Notes under the pieces: generated by a model
Seen by the model: only the letters and a program-made list of their open reading frames with translations
Told to the model about the DNA's origin: nothing
Databases searched by the model: none
Shown here: piece after piece, positions 32,069 through 33,193 of the stretch
How the letters are laid out: the number at the start of each line of letters is the position of its first letter
Position numbering within the stretch: the stretch's first letter is position 1
Origin: Hyphomicrobiales bacterium
GTDB taxonomy: Bacteria > Pseudomonadota > Alphaproteobacteria > MED-G09
Length of the DNA: 33,193 nucleotides
Reading direction: 5' to 3'
Assembly (NCBI GenBank): GCA_028339975.1
Contig: JAOLDG010000003.1
Span: 145,001 to 178,193 of the forward strand
Translations under genes and position numbers: made by a program

Positions 32069-33193
32069 TTAAAACACTTCAAAAAGACCAGCTGCTCCCA
32101 TTCCGCCGCCAATACACATTGTTACAACAACATTTTTGGCTTTCCTTCGTTTTCCTTCTAGCAAGATGTGCCCTACTAATCTAGCTCCCGTCATACCAAA
32201 CGGATGTCCGATAGATATTGAGCCACCGTTAACATTTAATTTTTCATTATCTATACCCAGTTTGTCCCTACAGTATAAAGCCTGACTAGCAAATGCTTCG
32301 TTTAGTTCCCATAAGTCAATATCATCCACAGTGAGATTGTTTCTCTCAAGCAATCTAGGTATAGCATATACTGGCCCTATGCCCATTTCGTCCGGCTCAC
32401 AGCCAGCCACTGCAAAACCACGAAAGGCGCCAAGAGGTGCTAAACCTTTTTGTTCAGCTAATTTTGAATCCATCACAACTACAGATGCTGCTCCATCAGA
32501 TAGCTGTGATGCATTTCCTGCCGTAATGAAATGTTCTTCACCTCTTACAGGCTTTAATTGGGACAAGCCTTCAAGGGTTGTGGAGGGCCTATTGCACTCG
32601 TCGCGATCAACAACATAGTCTTTGATAGTTTCTTCCCCTGTTTCTTTGTTAAGTACTTTCATTTTAGTTTCCATTGGAACAATTTCATCATCAAATAGCC
32701 CCGCCTCCTGAGCAGCAGCTGTTCTTTGCTGGCTTTGAAGTGAATACTCATCCTGGCTTTCACGCGATATATTATATCTGCTGGCAACAATATCAGCAGT
32801 CTCAATCATTGGCATCCAAAGCGCTGGATAGGATTCCATAAGTTTTTCTTCAGTTATATTATTGAAGTTAATTCCTTGCATTGGGACAAGAGAGATTGAT
32901 TCAACTCCAGCACCAACAACAGCTTGAGCTCCCTCATTCAAAACTCTTCCTGCCGCCATTGCAATAGTTTGAAGTCCAGAAGAACAAAATCTGTTTACAG
33001 TTACACCTGATGTTGTCACAGGGCATCCAGCCCAGATTGCCGCTAATCTTCCAACATTTTGACCAGTAGCTCCCTCTGGTGTTCCACACCCCATTATAAC
33101 ATCCTCAATTTCACTAGGATCTAGCTTCGCTCTTTCAATTGAATGTTTTACTGCATGCCCAGCCATTGCTGCGCCATGAGTAATATTAAAGCC
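32069..33193 (-). CDS. Thiolase (acetyl-CoA C-acyltransferase), 5' end outside the window
   Basis: Cleaves 3-ketoacyl-CoA with CoA, or the reverse. The frame stays open to the window edge: the nine codons before ATG 33166 read GFNITHGAA, which continues the thiolase N-terminus, so the true start is off the right side and roughly 20 residues are missing. Catalytic residues: nucleophilic Cys in NRFCSSG, His in [12 protein letters not shown] and the second Cys in [10 protein letters not shown]; the Asn-Glu-Ala-Phe motif (NEAFASQ) is present. This is the FadA/AtoB family; degradative and biosynthetic roles cannot be told apart here. Its stop is one base from the convergent reductase gene. Confidence 0.93.
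   Translation of the reverse strand, partial: GFNITHGAAMAGHAVKHSIERAKLDPSEIEDVIMGCGTPEGATGQNVGRLAAIWAGCPVTTSGVTVNRFCSSGLQTIAMAAGRVLNEGAQAVVGAGVESISLVPMQGINFNNITEEKLMESYPALWMPMIETADIVASRYNISRESQDEYSLQSQQRTAAAQEAGLFDDEIVPMETKMKVLNKETGEETIKDYVVDRDECNRPSTTLEGLSQLKPVRGEEHFITAGNASQLSDGAASVVVMDSKLAEQKGLAPLGAFRGFAVAGCEPDEMGIGPVYAIPRLLERNNLTVDDIDLWELNEAFASQALYCRDKLGIDNEKLNVNGGSISIGHPFGMTGARLVGHILLEGKRRKAKNVVVTMCIGGGMGAAGLFEVF

Overview
The window is an AT-rich stretch of a bacterial chromosome, most likely from a marine alphaproteobacterium with a streamlined genome. Three things point there. The rRNA tail runs 23S, 5S, tRNA-fMet, the usual alphaproteobacterial order. A SAM-II riboswitch, a class found mainly in Alphaproteobacteria, precedes metY. 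Coding density is very high, with several convergent genes whose stop codons lie one base apart. A finer placement (SAR11-like, HIMB59/AEGEAN-169-like or AT-rich Rhodospirillales-like) is a guess. I see no transposon, prophage, CRISPR array or plasmid function.

Layout. 1-1264: the 3' third of a 23S rRNA gene, a 5S gene inside a perfect inverted repeat, and the initiator tRNA. 1341-5211 (+): a DEAD-box RNA helicase with a basic tail, then an SDR and a CPD photolyase in a stop-start overlap. 14018-5204 (-): a run of closely spaced genes, trhO, a glutathione transferase, a TauD-family dioxygenase, then four proteins that look like type I secretion substrates (a mini RTX protein, two VCBS/FG-GAP beta-propeller proteins and a double metzincin protease). 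The three large ones share a C-terminal module of about 160 residues, almost identical between the two propeller proteins, and all four end in D-[LM]-Y-I-[IV]. No type I exporter is in the window. 14160-14830 (+): two cold-shock proteins, the second with a long structured leader.

14973-17626 (+): tRNA-Arg(UCG), cystathionine beta-synthase and a cystathionine gamma-lyase-type enzyme, i.e. reverse transsulfuration from homocysteine to cysteine. metY at 24090, under the SAM-II riboswitch, would make homocysteine from O-acetylhomoserine and sulfide, so the window holds two connected parts of sulfur amino acid metabolism. Between them (17628-23925) lie two flavin monooxygenases (one Baeyer-Villiger type), a zinc alcohol dehydrogenase, an FMN alpha-hydroxyacid dehydrogenase and a class C beta-lactamase-fold hydrolase. 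This set could take a secondary alcohol to a ketone, an ester or lactone, and then acids. 

25471-27690 (+): an enoyl-CoA hydratase family protein, an MDR reductase and a cupin. 30694-27692 (-): class Ia ribonucleotide reductase nrdA-nrdB, the large subunit lacking the N-terminal ATP-cone, behind a 341-base intergenic region with an NrdR-box-like site. The right end holds a second MDR reductase and a thiolase gene cut by the window edge.

The best candidates for something new are the secreted-protein cassette at 5204-11529, the compound riboswitch/terminator/Shine-Dalgarno hairpin before metY, the cold-shock leader, and the pattern of convergent genes meeting with no room for a terminator.
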